From an uncultured Micrococcaceae bacterium (GTDB lineage Bacteria; Actinomycetota; Actinomycetes; Actinomycetales; Micrococcaceae): 64,000 nucleotides of DNA. The stretch spans positions 118,622 through 182,621 of the forward strand of contig CANNAD010000003.1 of NCBI GenBank assembly GCA_947502645.1, in the 5' to 3' direction. Both the position numbers and the translations under genes were made by a program. Shown in pieces: positions 29,136 to 38,353 of the stretch. The notes under the pieces were generated by a model, which did not search any database, was not told the origin of the DNA, and worked only from the letters and a program-made list of their open reading frames with translations. Within the stretch, counting starts at the first letter, position 1, and the number at the start of each line of letters is the position of its first letter.

Positions 29136-29188
29136 GGCTCACCCCTTCTTCCATGCCGCGTGCTGCGGACTCTCGATTTGAACCCGAC

Positions 29189-30826
29189 CTAGAGACACTT
29201 TGGTGCCGGTTCGGATGCTGTGCCGTTGCGCCGCGTGATCTGAACTTCAATGCAGGTCTGGCCGTCCGCACTCTTCCGTACCTGGGCACGTGCTGTGTCC
29301 GTTCTGATCCATTTCCCCGAGTCCGTGACAGAAACTGTCCGGTACCGGTAGATGTCCCCTTCGCGCGGGTCAGGGTTCTTCCATGTGAACAGTACCGAAC
29401 CATCCTGCTGACTCTTCGCTTTGAGCTCTTCTGCAGGCGGAACGTTACCTTCAAGACCCACAAGTGGATCCGATGGGTCCTGCGCAAAGGCTGTGGTTGT
29501 CTCCGGTGCCGGCTCACCCTGGCCGTTGATGACGGCGATGACACCGACGACGACGGCGGCTGCCGCAGCGGCGGAGGCGACAGCGATCAGCGCCGGGCTG
29601 CGTTTCTTCCGGACAGGATCGTCATGTTCGGCAGCGGCGGCTGGCTGCTCCGGACGGTTGATCGTGGTGTCCATCCGTACGGAGTCAGACTCCGCATCGC
29701 CGCGCATGACGGTCCGCTCAGCCCAGCCGTCGTCCGGCAGGACCGGCGGCAGACCGGGCCTGGAGACCGACTCTCTGGCTGCAGGCTGGACCGGAACCGC
29801 GGATGAGCCGCCAAGATCGGGCGCTGCCCGATCCGGAAAGTGTGCTTTGGGAAACGTGGGCGCGAACGTCGTCGACTCCGGGTCGATCGACGTGATCCGC
29901 CGCACCCGGGTCAGGTCCTCGTCGTCGTCGTCGCGATCCTCAAGCTGGGGGCCGTCGTCGAGCACCTCGAACGGTGTGACAGACATGCCGGACTCGGTCT
30001 GGATTCTCTGCAGCGCCAGGGCAAAGGCATGAGCCGAGGAATACCTGGACTCCGGTGCCTTGGCCATGGCCGTGGAAAGCGCCAGTTCCAGCGACTCAGG
30101 AACGTCGTCGCGGCCCGTGTTCTGCAGCGGCATGGTCGCAATGCGGTCCATCAGAGCCCGCTGCGAGTTGTCCATCCCGGGGAACACGAACGGTGATCGT
30201 CCGGCCAGCAACGTATAGATGGTGGCGCCCAGAGCCCAGACGTCGATCCTGATACCGTCCGCGCCGCCGCCACGGAACGCCTCCGGCGGAGACCACGGGA
30301 TGGACATGCCGTGATCATCATCCATCGCCGAATCGGTGGTCCCGGAAATACCGAAATCCGTCAGCGCCGGTCGATTGTAATCAGTGACCAGGATGTTCGC
30401 GGGCTTAATGTCACGATGGACGATGCCGGCGCGATGGGCTGATTCAACGGCGGATGCCACCTGGATACCGATGGTGAGGGCCTCGGCAACACTGAGCCGC
30501 GCCTTGCGGTAGCGCGCGTCCAGACTTGGTCGCGAGCAGTACTCCATGGCCAGGTATGAGTGCCCGTCCTCGGTCACTTCGGCCTGGAAGATCGTGACGA
30601 TGTAGGGGTGCGAGGACAGCTGGGCCATGAGGTTGGCCTCGGACTCAAAGGCCTTCCGCGCGCCTTCTGTCCGCAGATCCGAAATCAACACCTTGACGGC
30701 CACCCGACGGCGCGGCCTGTCCTGTTCGTACAGGTAGACGTCCGCGAACCCGCCGGAACCCAGCAGACTGACGTACTGGAAGCCAGGGATCCGCGGCGGC
30801 GGGGCAGCTGAGCGTTTTGGGCTCAT
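29189..30826 (-). CDS. Membrane Ser/Thr protein kinase (PknB-like)
   Basis: A 545-residue receptor-like kinase. The kinase domain covers about 10-275: glycine loop LLGSGGFADVYLYEQ, Lys45 in VAVKVLI, catalytic loop GIVHRDIKPANILVTDYN (Asp near 139), DFGISGT, a PPE motif in SPPEAFRGGG, and VWALGATIYTLLAG. A disordered, acidic linker (about 300-415) contains the Thr motif ERTVMRGDAES. One transmembrane helix (ALIAVASAAAAAAVVVGVIA, about 415-437) is followed by an outer FN3-like domain (SVLFTWKNPDPREGDIYRY) with two cysteines. The ATG at 30826 overlaps the upstream FHA gene stop by 4 bp; more upstream in-frame sequence lies inside that gene. It presumably phosphorylates neighbouring FHA-system proteins. 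Confidence 0.93.
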   Translation of the reverse strand: MSPKRSAAPPPRIPGFQYVSLLGSGGFADVYLYEQDRPRRRVAVKVLISDLRTEGARKAFESEANLMAQLSSHPYIVTIFQAEVTEDGHSYLAMEYCSRPSLDARYRKARLSVAEALTIGIQVASAVESAHRAGIVHRDIKPANILVTDYNRPALTDFGISGTTDSAMDDDHGMSIPWSPPEAFRGGGADGIRIDVWALGATIYTLLAGRSPFVFPGMDNSQRALMDRIATMPLQNTGRDDVPESLELALSTAMAKAPESRYSSAHAFALALQRIQTESGMSVTPFEVLDDGPQLEDRDDDDEDLTRVRRITSIDPESTTFAPTFPKAHFPDRAAPDLGGSSAVPVQPAARESVSRPGLPPVLPDDGWAERTVMRGDAESDSVRMDTTINRPEQPAAAAEHDDPVRKKRSPALIAVASAAAAAAVVVGVIAVINGQGEPAPETTTAFAQDPSDPLVGLEGNVPPAEELKAKSQQDGSVLFTWKNPDPREGDIYRYRTVSVTDSGKWIRTDTARAQVRKSADGQTCIEVQITRRNGTASEPAPKCL

Positions 30827-32433
30827 CGTAGATCCTCGAACCGCAGCGAGACGTCCTGGCCAAGCTGCGCGATATCCCCGTCGAGCAGGATCGCCATTTC
30901 TCCCTCGCCGAGCCGCCGCGGAGGCTGACCCACACGGATGAGCACGGTGCCGTTGGTGGCGCGCAGATCGCACAGCATGACATGCCAGCCCTCCAGACGG
31001 ACCTCGACATGGCAGCGCGAGATGTCACCGGATTCACTGTTGACCTGCACCAGCCGCGGCATCACGCTTCCCTGCACGCGGGACACAGATGGTTGACGCC
31101 CGACGATCAGCGAGGTTTCCAGCTCATAAACGTCTCCGGTGGATAGCCGCATCCGGCCAAGGCTGGGGCGGCGTACCTGCTGCGTATCGCCGCTGACCGG
31201 CAGTTCGCACACGCTGCACAGCGACACGGTCGGCGCATTGGCGTGACCCTGCGGACATAGCCGGGCCAGGACCGTCGGCCCGGCGGTCGCGCGGGATTCA
31301 GCCCGGTCAGCGGACTGCAGCGATGCGCTCTTGTCCTGCGCGGTCGGGAGGTCGCTCCGCATCACCGTTTCGCCGTCGTGATCACCCAACAGGTCCGACG
31401 CCGGAACAGCGGGCTCATTCTTCGGCTGAGGGGACGGCGCGTCCTCCGGAGGGGCCGCATCCGGGCTGCGTGCCCACGGAACGGAGTCGATCAGACCGGT
31501 GGACAAAGCCGCAACGGGGGCCGCAGCTCCTGGTGCCGCCGAAGCCGCAGGAGGTCCAGCATCATCTGGTTCGGCGGCGGACTCAGGCTCCCACGTCGGG
31601 GCGATAGTGCCCTCGTCCTCGGCGCCCTGGCCATCGTCGGATGCCTCGGCACCAGATTCGTCGGCGTCCTCGTCTTCGTCCACGCGAACTGCAGCGTCTT
31701 CCACCCGGCGCATGACCGTCTGGTCCCACAGGTGGTCATAACCCGACGTGCTCTCCGTGACGGACTGCTCGGCGACCTCTTCGGGTACAGGCTCTACAGC
31801 TGGTTCTTCCGGCGCGGCCTCTTCGGCTGGCTCTTCCCGTGCAGGCTCTTCGTCTGACTCTTCCGGCGTCGGCGCAAAAAGGCCGGGGTGAATTGTTTCC
31901 TCTCCGGCGTCGATATCCGTTGCCGCTTCGGTGAGCGTGGCCGCCGTTGAGTCCACGCCCTCATCGGAACTGGCACTGGCGCCTGTACTTGCGCCTGTCA
32001 CGGCAGCTGAGGCCATGACGATGCCGGCCTCCAGCGGCAACATATTCTGACCCACAGCCGACGACGCCGGCGCTGCAGTGCTGAGGGTCCAGCTCTCCTG
32101 TGAATCGAGGATCCGTTCACTCCACGTGGTGACACCCTGCCCGGAGACGTGGCTCTCGGTCCTGCCGTCGCTGGCGGTGAGCTGGAGTTCGCCCCTGAGC
32201 AGAACATGCAAACCCTCGGCGAAACAGACGACGGCGAAGGGCGGCACCCCTGCCAGCCCGTTGGCCAGATTCCCGGACAGAGCATTGAAGACCCGCTCAA
32301 CCCCGGAGCCGGTGGCGAGCACATCCCAGACCCGCTCGATCAGGGCACGCTCGGTATCCTGCGGAAGGAAGACGACGGTCTGCGTACGGGCGAGGCAGTA
32401 CCAGTTACCGGGGGCGTAGGAGATGCTGTTCAT
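30823..32433 (-). CDS. Zinc-ribbon and FHA-domain regulatory protein
   Basis: A 536-residue cytosolic protein. The N-terminal 120 residues form an unassigned globular domain (WYCLARTQTVVFLPQDTERA, PFAVVCFAEGLHVLLRG). A long low-complexity, acidic Glu/Asp/Ala/Pro region follows (about 150-380). It carries two nearly identical Thr motifs, WDQTVMRRVED and DGETVMRSDLP, that look like kinase target sites. A zinc ribbon (CPQGHANAPTVSLCSVC, about 398-415) precedes a C-terminal FHA domain (SLIVGRQPSVSRV, SRCHVEVRLEGWHVM, LRATNGTVL). The start overlaps the PP2C stop by one base (TGATG) and its stop overlaps the kinase start by 4 bp. Probably a phosphothreonine-dependent hub of the kinase module. Confidence 0.88.
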   Translation of the reverse strand: MNSISYAPGNWYCLARTQTVVFLPQDTERALIERVWDVLATGSGVERVFNALSGNLANGLAGVPPFAVVCFAEGLHVLLRGELQLTASDGRTESHVSGQGVTTWSERILDSQESWTLSTAAPASSAVGQNMLPLEAGIVMASAAVTGASTGASASSDEGVDSTAATLTEAATDIDAGEETIHPGLFAPTPEESDEEPAREEPAEEAAPEEPAVEPVPEEVAEQSVTESTSGYDHLWDQTVMRRVEDAAVRVDEDEDADESGAEASDDGQGAEDEGTIAPTWEPESAAEPDDAGPPAASAAPGAAAPVAALSTGLIDSVPWARSPDAAPPEDAPSPQPKNEPAVPASDLLGDHDGETVMRSDLPTAQDKSASLQSADRAESRATAGPTVLARLCPQGHANAPTVSLCSVCELPVSGDTQQVRRPSLGRMRLSTGDVYELETSLIVGRQPSVSRVQGSVMPRLVQVNSESGDISRCHVEVRLEGWHVMLCDLRATNGTVLIRVGQPPRRLGEGEMAILLDGDIAQLGQDVSLRFEDLR

Positions 32434-33326
32434 CAGCGGCTCCCACAGTCATCGGCAGCGGATTCGTCCCCTCCGGGCTGGTCGGCGGAGGATACCTTCG
32501 GCGTCGACTGCGTTTTGGGCATGGTGTCCTCCGAATCGTTGTCCGTCCTGGCGGTGATCGACGGGTCGCCGTCGATTCCCGTGGCGTCAATGACGATAAC
32601 GGTCACATTGTCGCGGGCCCCGGACCTCAGGGCCGCCTCGATGAGGGAATCCGTGGCGGTCTGGGGGTCGCCGATGTTGCTCAGCAGATCGCGGATATGC
32701 TCGTGGCTGACTTCACCGGTCAGACCGTCCGAGCAGACCATGATGCGGTCGCCCTCTTCAACCGGCATGAGCCAGAAATCGGGTTCTGTTTCGCTGCCGG
32801 TGCCGAGCGCGCGGGTCACCACGTGCCGACGCGGATGGATCTGCGCCTCAGCCTGCGTGATCTGGCCCATGTCCACCAGCTCCTGCACCTCGGAGTGGTC
32901 CACGCTTACTTGCTCAAATACGCCCTGACTGAGGCGATACGCCCGGGAGTCTCCCACATTGAAGAAGAGCCAGTACGGGCTTTCGGATTCCTCGACGAGG
33001 ATGACGCCGGAAACGGTGGTCCCTGCCCGTCCGCCCGTGGCCTCACGGATCTGCTCGTCCGCCAGACGCAGCAGTTCATGGAGCTCAGCGGCAGAGAACT
33101 GCGGGAGACGCGTTCCCACAACGGGGCTGTCCCGCAGGGTGCGCACGCAGATTCCGCTCGCGATCTCGCCAGCCTCGTGTCCGCCCATACCGTCTGCGAC
33201 GGCGAACAACGGGTCAGAGGCAATGAGGGAATCCTCGTTGAGCTCGCGTTTGAGGCCCCGATCGGAGCCGTAACCATAGGTCAGCGAAGGTACCCGGCGC
33301 CCTGAGGACTGCGCTTCAACGCTCAT
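32433..33326 (-). CDS. PP2C-type Ser/Thr phosphatase
   Basis: A 297-residue metal-dependent phosphatase that should reverse the action of the nearby kinase. Motifs: SDRGLKRELNEDSLIASDP (metal Asp), FAVADGMGGHEAGEIAS, GTTVSGVILVE, FFNVGDSRAYRLSQG, DRIMVCSDGLTGEVS and SGARDNVTVIVIDA (last metal Asp). The catalytic domain ends near residue 245 and is followed by a hydrophilic tail of about 50 residues. There is no membrane segment, so it acts in the cytosol. It overlaps the RDD-FHA gene by 4 bp upstream and the zinc-ribbon FHA gene by 1 bp downstream. Confidence 0.95.
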   Translation of the reverse strand: MSVEAQSSGRRVPSLTYGYGSDRGLKRELNEDSLIASDPLFAVADGMGGHEAGEIASGICVRTLRDSPVVGTRLPQFSAAELHELLRLADEQIREATGGRAGTTVSGVILVEESESPYWLFFNVGDSRAYRLSQGVFEQVSVDHSEVQELVDMGQITQAEAQIHPRRHVVTRALGTGSETEPDFWLMPVEEGDRIMVCSDGLTGEVSHEHIRDLLSNIGDPQTATDSLIEAALRSGARDNVTVIVIDATGIDGDPSITARTDNDSEDTMPKTQSTPKVSSADQPGGDESAADDCGSR

Positions 33327-34699
33327 ACCTGGCCCACCACGAAACTGCGGTCTCCGAAATGCACTGTTGAACCTGCCTCAGCCATGAGTGTTTGCCCTCC
33401 GGGCACTTGAGTCCGTTTGCCGTCGACACCGCTGATAGCCGTCCCGTTGGTTGAATTTCGATCGGTGACCCAGACACCGCGCCCATCTCGTCTGAGATGC
33501 AGGTGCGTCTTGGACACTGAGCGCCCCTGATCAGCCACTGCAATCAGCTGACCAACGGTCTCTCCGACCTGGTTGGACGGGTTACGGCCAATGAGCGCCT
33601 CCGATGCCAGTTCGACGTCGTCTCCGTCGTCGAACACCAGAACAAGCGTGCTGGCAGCAGGTCCTTTCGAGGATACACGCGTCGCCTCGACGTCGTCGTC
33701 AGCGCTTTCCTGCGCAACGTCCTGCACTACGGGGCTGGCTGCGGCCGGTTCTGGGGTCTTCGCTGCCTCGGGCTGCGGTACTGCAACCGGCTCCGGCGGA
33801 CCGAATCCAGGAACGCTGCTGATGACGGAGGTCGACGTCGGGGCGCTGCCGGTCTTCGAACGATCTGGCACGCGTTCGGGCCCGCGTTCCGGTGCTGTAG
33901 TGAACGGCGGTGGGTCCGGCGTCGTCACACTCTCGGCTACTGCAGGCTGTGGTGGTCGGGGGCTACCGCCCGTGCGGTTCACGTCTCCACTGGCAACGGG
34001 CGAGCTGACGCCCCGTAACGGTGGTGCGGGCTGTTGCTGCGGCGCGAACGACGCCGGCCCTTCCGCTCCCCCGGTTGTCAACGGATTCCTGCCGTTACGG
34101 ACGTCGAAGACAAGGGTGCGGGCGATACGGTCATGCCAGCCCTGACGTTTGCTGTTGGGGTCCCAGACATTGGAGATCATGATCAGGAAAAACCCGATGA
34201 CCGGGACAATGCCGCTGAGACCGATGACCAGATTCCGGACAAAGATGGATCCCCAGCCCGCAGGAAGGCCCTTCTCATTGGCCGTCCTGATTCCCATGGC
34301 CAGATTGCCGATGGTCTTGCCGGCCTTCGCTTCCCAACCCCACATCCAGATCCAGTACGCCAGCGTCAGGAGCGTGCCGATGCCCGACAGAACCAGGAAC
34401 AGCGTGAGGTCCACGGTGGCATAGGCGGCAGAGGTCTGTGTGGTGGAGATCGAGGAAACACCGATCCCCATGAAGACGGTCAGGACCAGCGTCGGCGGCA
34501 CTGAATCCATGATCTTGGCCAATAGCCGCTTACCCGCTGACGCGTTGCCCAGTACCTGATTCATCCGTGCATCACCTTCCTGTTCAGCGGGGATCATGGC
34601 CATGCTTCCACGCCGCGGCAGCTGCATACCACAAGCAACACAGTACGGTGCCGTTGCAGCAACTGTAGTACGGCACCTCGGGCACTCAATCTCAGGCAC
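33323..34699 (-). CDS. Zinc-ribbon, RDD membrane and FHA-domain fusion protein
   Basis: A 458-residue protein. It begins with a short zinc ribbon (VPEIECPRCRTTV, then YCVACG). An RDD-type membrane domain follows (about 60-210: AGKRLLAKIMDSVPPTLVL, KAGKTIGNLAMGIRT, WDPNSKRQGWHDRIARTLVF) with four hydrophobic segments. A Pro/Ser-rich linker (about 220-350) contains DDDVEATRVSSKG, a kinase-site-like motif. The C-terminal FHA domain (about 355-455) has EALIGRNPSNQ, SVSKTHLHLRRDGRGVWVTD, RNSTNGTAI. I chose the GTG at 34699: its G overlaps the last base of the transglutaminase stop (TAGTG) and the zinc ribbon starts right there. It probably anchors phospho-signalling at the membrane for the EccC system. 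Confidence 0.88.
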   Translation of the reverse strand: MPEIECPRCRTTVAATAPYCVACGMQLPRRGSMAMIPAEQEGDARMNQVLGNASAGKRLLAKIMDSVPPTLVLTVFMGIGVSSISTTQTSAAYATVDLTLFLVLSGIGTLLTLAYWIWMWGWEAKAGKTIGNLAMGIRTANEKGLPAGWGSIFVRNLVIGLSGIVPVIGFFLIMISNVWDPNSKRQGWHDRIARTLVFDVRNGRNPLTTGGAEGPASFAPQQQPAPPLRGVSSPVASGDVNRTGGSPRPPQPAVAESVTTPDPPPFTTAPERGPERVPDRSKTGSAPTSTSVISSVPGFGPPEPVAVPQPEAAKTPEPAAASPVVQDVAQESADDDVEATRVSSKGPAASTLVLVFDDGDDVELASEALIGRNPSNQVGETVGQLIAVADQGRSVSKTHLHLRRDGRGVWVTDRNSTNGTAISGVDGKRTQVPGGQTLMAEAGSTVHFGDRSFVVGQV

Positions 34700-37056
34700 T
34701 ACCGTTGACCCTTCTGAAACAGCGAACGCGGAGAGAACTTGGCGCGCTGGCGCTTCCAGAACCCCACGGTGCCATTCATCTCCTTCAACGACGATTCGAC
34801 CTGTTCCCAGAATTCGCGCACTTCCGCCTCGGTCGGCTCCCGGGAACCAAAGATTCCGGCATCCGCACGATGGGCCAGGGCCGTTGTGGTCTGGCTGCTC
34901 TTCGGGAAGGACTCCTGCAGGCTCCGAGCGCTCTCCCGCCGGGTGGCCTTCGTGTTGACGCTTGCACCCATATCCGTGGCGAGGCTCAGAATTTCTTTCC
35001 AACCGCCGCCGACCCGTTGGGAGGGCATGCCCTCACGCGCCCGCTTCTTCCGGCGTCGGACCTTCAGCAGAAGGATCAGCAGCAGCGGGAGCAACAGGAT
35101 TCCGACGGGAATCAGGGCAATACCGATCAATCGCAGCAACGGACCCCAGATCGACCAGAAGTCTTCCTCTTTCTTCTCCGCATCCTGCGGTTCCGGAGCG
35201 GAATCCGGCGGCAGCTCGGCCGGTTCCTGAGGCGGTGGCGGCGGCTGCAGAACCTGGGGTTTGGGCGTTGATTTGGGCTGCTGCTGCGGTGGGATCGGTT
35301 CGTTGTCCTCGTCCGGAGTTGGGTCAAACGGAACCCATCCGGCGTCGTCGAAGGCAACTTCCACCCATGCATGAACGTCCTCGCCCTTGATGGCGATCCT
35401 GCCCTCAGGGTTCTTCACTTCGTCCCAGTCCGGGTAGAAGCCCATCACCACGCGGGCCGGTATGTTCAGTTTCCTGGCCATCAACGCCATGGCAACCGCG
35501 TACTGCTCGTCATCGCCGACCATCTGTTCGGCATCCAGAAGGGTGGTCATGCGCTTGGCGCCGTGACCGGGAAGCGAGGGAGGTTCGCCGTCCTTACCGT
35601 TGCTGAAGTAGCCCTGCGAGTGCAGCACCTGCTGCAGCCGGCGCACACGTTCAATGGGTTTGGATGCGGCACCGACGTATTCTGCTGCCTTGCTCGCGAT
35701 GATGGGCGGTTCGTTCTCCACACGCGGCAGGTTCAATCCCGCAAAGTCGTACTGCGCCAGCTGTTCATCGGTGGGATAGTCGGGGAAGGTCACGTTGACC
35801 TGATAACTGTCACCTTCCTGTAGCCCGATCGTGGACAGTGCTGTCCGTGCGTCGTCGTTGTAGTACAGGGCCTTTTCCAGGGAGCTTTCGCGCGGACCTG
35901 CCAGGGCTACCCCTTCCAGGGCGCCGCCCGAGGGCAGCCACACGCCGTCGTACTCCTTGATGGTGATGTCCAGGGTTGCGCTGGTGCCATCTTCTGAACG
36001 GTTGGTGCCGCCGAGTTGCTGCGCATCCCCCACCCGGGCAAAGTTCCCGGCCGCCTGCGGGTTCACGTTGTACACCACGCCGTTGTAGGCGTCGAGTGCT
36101 GCAAGGCGGATCCGTTGGCCCTCGGGCAGGCCGTCCACGGTGAACAGCGTTTTGTCGTCGTTGGTCTTTACGTACTGCCGGAAATCCATGAGCGGGCTGG
36201 GATAGTCAAACAATTCCACGGGAGGTACGACGACGTCGCGCAGCACCTGCCGCTGGCCGTTGACTGTCAGCAGCGGGACGGCAAGGACGGTCACAGCGGT
36301 GGCGCCGGCTACCATAGCGGCGCCGTAGCCAAGCCGGCGGTACTTTCCGCGCCGGGCAGTGCTGGCATCGCTGGATGCAGGGTTGGCTGAGACGCTGGTG
36401 CCGTTGTCGGTTCTGGCGATGTCGCGGCGGTAGGCCAGCCAGGCGACCATGGCCACGATGAGGAGGATGCCGCGCAGTTCCGGGAAACTGGCCCGGTTGG
36501 TGCCGAAGACGATGCTCGCGGCGAACAGGGCCACTACGGGTATCAGCACCCAGTACGGGGTGCGTACCCGCCAGGCCAGGACGCCGGCGACGACGGATGT
36601 CAGGAGTGCGCTGAGGAAGGGAACGATCAGCATTCCGCGCGATATGCCCACCGGTGCCGCGACGGTCAGGATGTCCTTCCACGAGGTCACCACACCGAGG
36701 ATGAGGACCCTCAGTGATTCCAGGGTGGGCAGGAAGCCAAGGAGGGATTCCGACGGCGCGGCCAGCGCGTTGCCCAGGAGCAGATATGTGCCCAGCACGA
36801 TTCCAGCGGTGCTCCACAGGCCAAGCCGGAACCGGGCCGAAGCCCACGCGATCGCGAGACCGAGCACGATGCCGCCGAATCCGGCGAGCAGGTAGTGCGG
36901 ATCAGATCCGAAGGCTGGCCCGAAGCCAAGCACCCCGAGTCCGAGAACCAGGAACAGGACGCCGGTGTCCACCAGACGCTGTCTGCCGTTGGCGGTTTTT
37001 CCTGCGCGGGTGGCACGCCGGCTGGTCTGTTGTTCCGTGGCGGGGCCGGCGCTCAT
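34699..37056 (-). CDS. Transglutaminase-like membrane protein with Asp at the nucleophile position
   Basis: A 785-residue membrane protein of the TgpA/DUF3488-transglutaminase type. About seven helices lie in residues 25-270 (VLFLVLGLGVLGFG, MLIVPFLSALLTSVVAGVLA). A large outer region carries a transglutaminase-like core, then a Pro-rich linker (KSTPKPQVLQPPPPPQEP), one more helix near 650-670, and a cytoplasmic tail with WKEILSLATDMGA. In the core, MVGDDEQYAVAMALMARKL aligns with the family's GxCxxFA block, so the catalytic Cys is Asp516. His562 (VHAWVEV) and Asp578 (FDPTPDED) of the triad remain. GPARVV-type context (IPARVVMGF) is intact. It is coupled with DUF58 (4-bp overlap) and RDD-FHA (1 bp). 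A binding or scaffold role is likely, not crosslinking. Confidence 0.88.
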   Translation of the reverse strand: MSAGPATEQQTSRRATRAGKTANGRQRLVDTGVLFLVLGLGVLGFGPAFGSDPHYLLAGFGGIVLGLAIAWASARFRLGLWSTAGIVLGTYLLLGNALAAPSESLLGFLPTLESLRVLILGVVTSWKDILTVAAPVGISRGMLIVPFLSALLTSVVAGVLAWRVRTPYWVLIPVVALFAASIVFGTNRASFPELRGILLIVAMVAWLAYRRDIARTDNGTSVSANPASSDASTARRGKYRRLGYGAAMVAGATAVTVLAVPLLTVNGQRQVLRDVVVPPVELFDYPSPLMDFRQYVKTNDDKTLFTVDGLPEGQRIRLAALDAYNGVVYNVNPQAAGNFARVGDAQQLGGTNRSEDGTSATLDITIKEYDGVWLPSGGALEGVALAGPRESSLEKALYYNDDARTALSTIGLQEGDSYQVNVTFPDYPTDEQLAQYDFAGLNLPRVENEPPIIASKAAEYVGAASKPIERVRRLQQVLHSQGYFSNGKDGEPPSLPGHGAKRMTTLLDAEQMVGDDEQYAVAMALMARKLNIPARVVMGFYPDWDEVKNPEGRIAIKGEDVHAWVEVAFDDAGWVPFDPTPDEDNEPIPPQQQPKSTPKPQVLQPPPPPQEPAELPPDSAPEPQDAEKKEEDFWSIWGPLLRLIGIALIPVGILLLPLLLILLLKVRRRKKRAREGMPSQRVGGGWKEILSLATDMGASVNTKATRRESARSLQESFPKSSQTTTALAHRADAGIFGSREPTEAEVREFWEQVESSLKEMNGTVGFWKRQRAKFSPRSLFQKGQR

Positions 37057-38336
37057 GCTGCTGCCTTCCGCAGGATCAGGGCAAGATCATCGAGCTCGCC
37101 GAGGGAGAGCACTGTCAGATCACCGATGCTGGCGCGTGCTGGTTCCTGTCCACTTTTGCAGCGGATAGCGATACAGCGGATACCGGGAGGCACCGAAGCG
37201 GCGGCGCTGCGCAGCTGGCCGGGAGTCACCAACGGACCAAGAACAAAAAACACGACAGAGGCGTTCGGTACGGCATCAGCCGTTGTCCGCGCAAGGTCAA
37301 CCGCCGTGGTGCGACCGGTGTGTCCGTCCACCCGGGTGAGTTCATCGAGCAGGTTCCTGCCGGTCTCGGAGCGCAGCGGGCCGGCCTGCGTGAGCACGTT
37401 GAGGTTGCGTTGTTCCCGGATGGCCTGGAGCCCAATGGATCCCGCCACTGACACGGCCAGCTCAAATTCCGCGGCGTCGTCGTACTCCGCAGCCTGTGTG
37501 GACAATGCGACGGCGAGGTGGGAGCGGCGCGTCTCCTCGAACTGGCGGACCATAAGTTTGTTGGTGCGGGCTGTCGTTTTCCAGTGGATGTGCCGCCTGT
37601 CATCGCCGGGAACGTAGTCACGCAGGGCGTGGAAGGAGACATCGGCGCTGGAGAGTTCGCGGGTTGGCAGGCCTTCGAGGTCCTTGATGAAACCTGCTGC
37701 CGAGCCCGCCAGGGGCGTGGTGCGCGGGTGCACGAAAAGGTCCGTCGGCTCCGTCCAGGTGACCTGGCGCCGCATGAGGCTCAGTGGGTCTGAACGGACG
37801 GAGCGAACAGGGCCCACGACGATGACGGCCCGGCGTTGGGTGGGAATGGTGAACAGATCCTCGTGGACCTGCTCCGGCTTCATGCGCGGCAGGTGAAAGA
37901 TAGCGGTGGCGTTACCCACCGGCAGCTCAAGCGACGCCGGCAGCAGCGCTTTGTTGGACGTGTTGGACACGGACACACTACCCACAGCTTGGTCTCCCAC
38001 TGCTACGCGGGTACGGGCAAGGTCCAGTTCCACACCGTAGGAAGACCGGCCGATGATGAAGAACACGGCCAGGACCAGCAGTGCTGTGCCGATAACGGCG
38101 GCAGCGACAGCTTCCTGCCAGGTGAAGACAAGGCCAGGGACGCCAAGAATGACGACGACGGCGATCACTATCCAGCCCAGTGGGCTGACGACGGCGATGG
38201 GCGGCTGGATATGCCGGGACCAGAGGCTGGAGACCCGGGTCCGTGCGGGCTGCAGGTATTCCCGTGCAGCACCGGCGCCCTCGGCCCACAGGGACGAGGG
38301 GTGGAACCGGCGTCGGGTATCCGTTGAGGTACTCAT
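37053..38336 (-). CDS. DUF58 domain protein
   Basis: A 427-residue membrane-anchored protein. Two helices lie near 45-95 (SPLGWIVIAVVVILGVPGLV and AVIGTALLVLAVFFIIG). A beta-rich segment follows, then the DUF58 motif SFHALRDYVPGDDRRHIHWK (about 232-251). A von Willebrand A-like part comes after it (SHLAVALSTQ, DDAAEFELAVSVAGSIG). DUF58 proteins almost always sit between MoxR and a transglutaminase-like protein, as here, and are thought to work with the MoxR AAA+ ATPase in assembling or activating complexes. The gene starts 17 bp after moxR and overlaps the transglutaminase gene by 4 bp (ATGA). Confidence 0.92.
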   Translation of the reverse strand: MSTSTDTRRRFHPSSLWAEGAGAAREYLQPARTRVSSLWSRHIQPPIAVVSPLGWIVIAVVVILGVPGLVFTWQEAVAAAVIGTALLVLAVFFIIGRSSYGVELDLARTRVAVGDQAVGSVSVSNTSNKALLPASLELPVGNATAIFHLPRMKPEQVHEDLFTIPTQRRAVIVVGPVRSVRSDPLSLMRRQVTWTEPTDLFVHPRTTPLAGSAAGFIKDLEGLPTRELSSADVSFHALRDYVPGDDRRHIHWKTTARTNKLMVRQFEETRRSHLAVALSTQAAEYDDAAEFELAVSVAGSIGLQAIREQRNLNVLTQAGPLRSETGRNLLDELTRVDGHTGRTTAVDLARTTADAVPNASVVFFVLGPLVTPGQLRSAAASVPPGIRCIAIRCKSGQEPARASIGDLTVLSLGELDDLALILRKAAA

Positions 38337-38353
38337 GTGTTGGTGTGTGCAGC

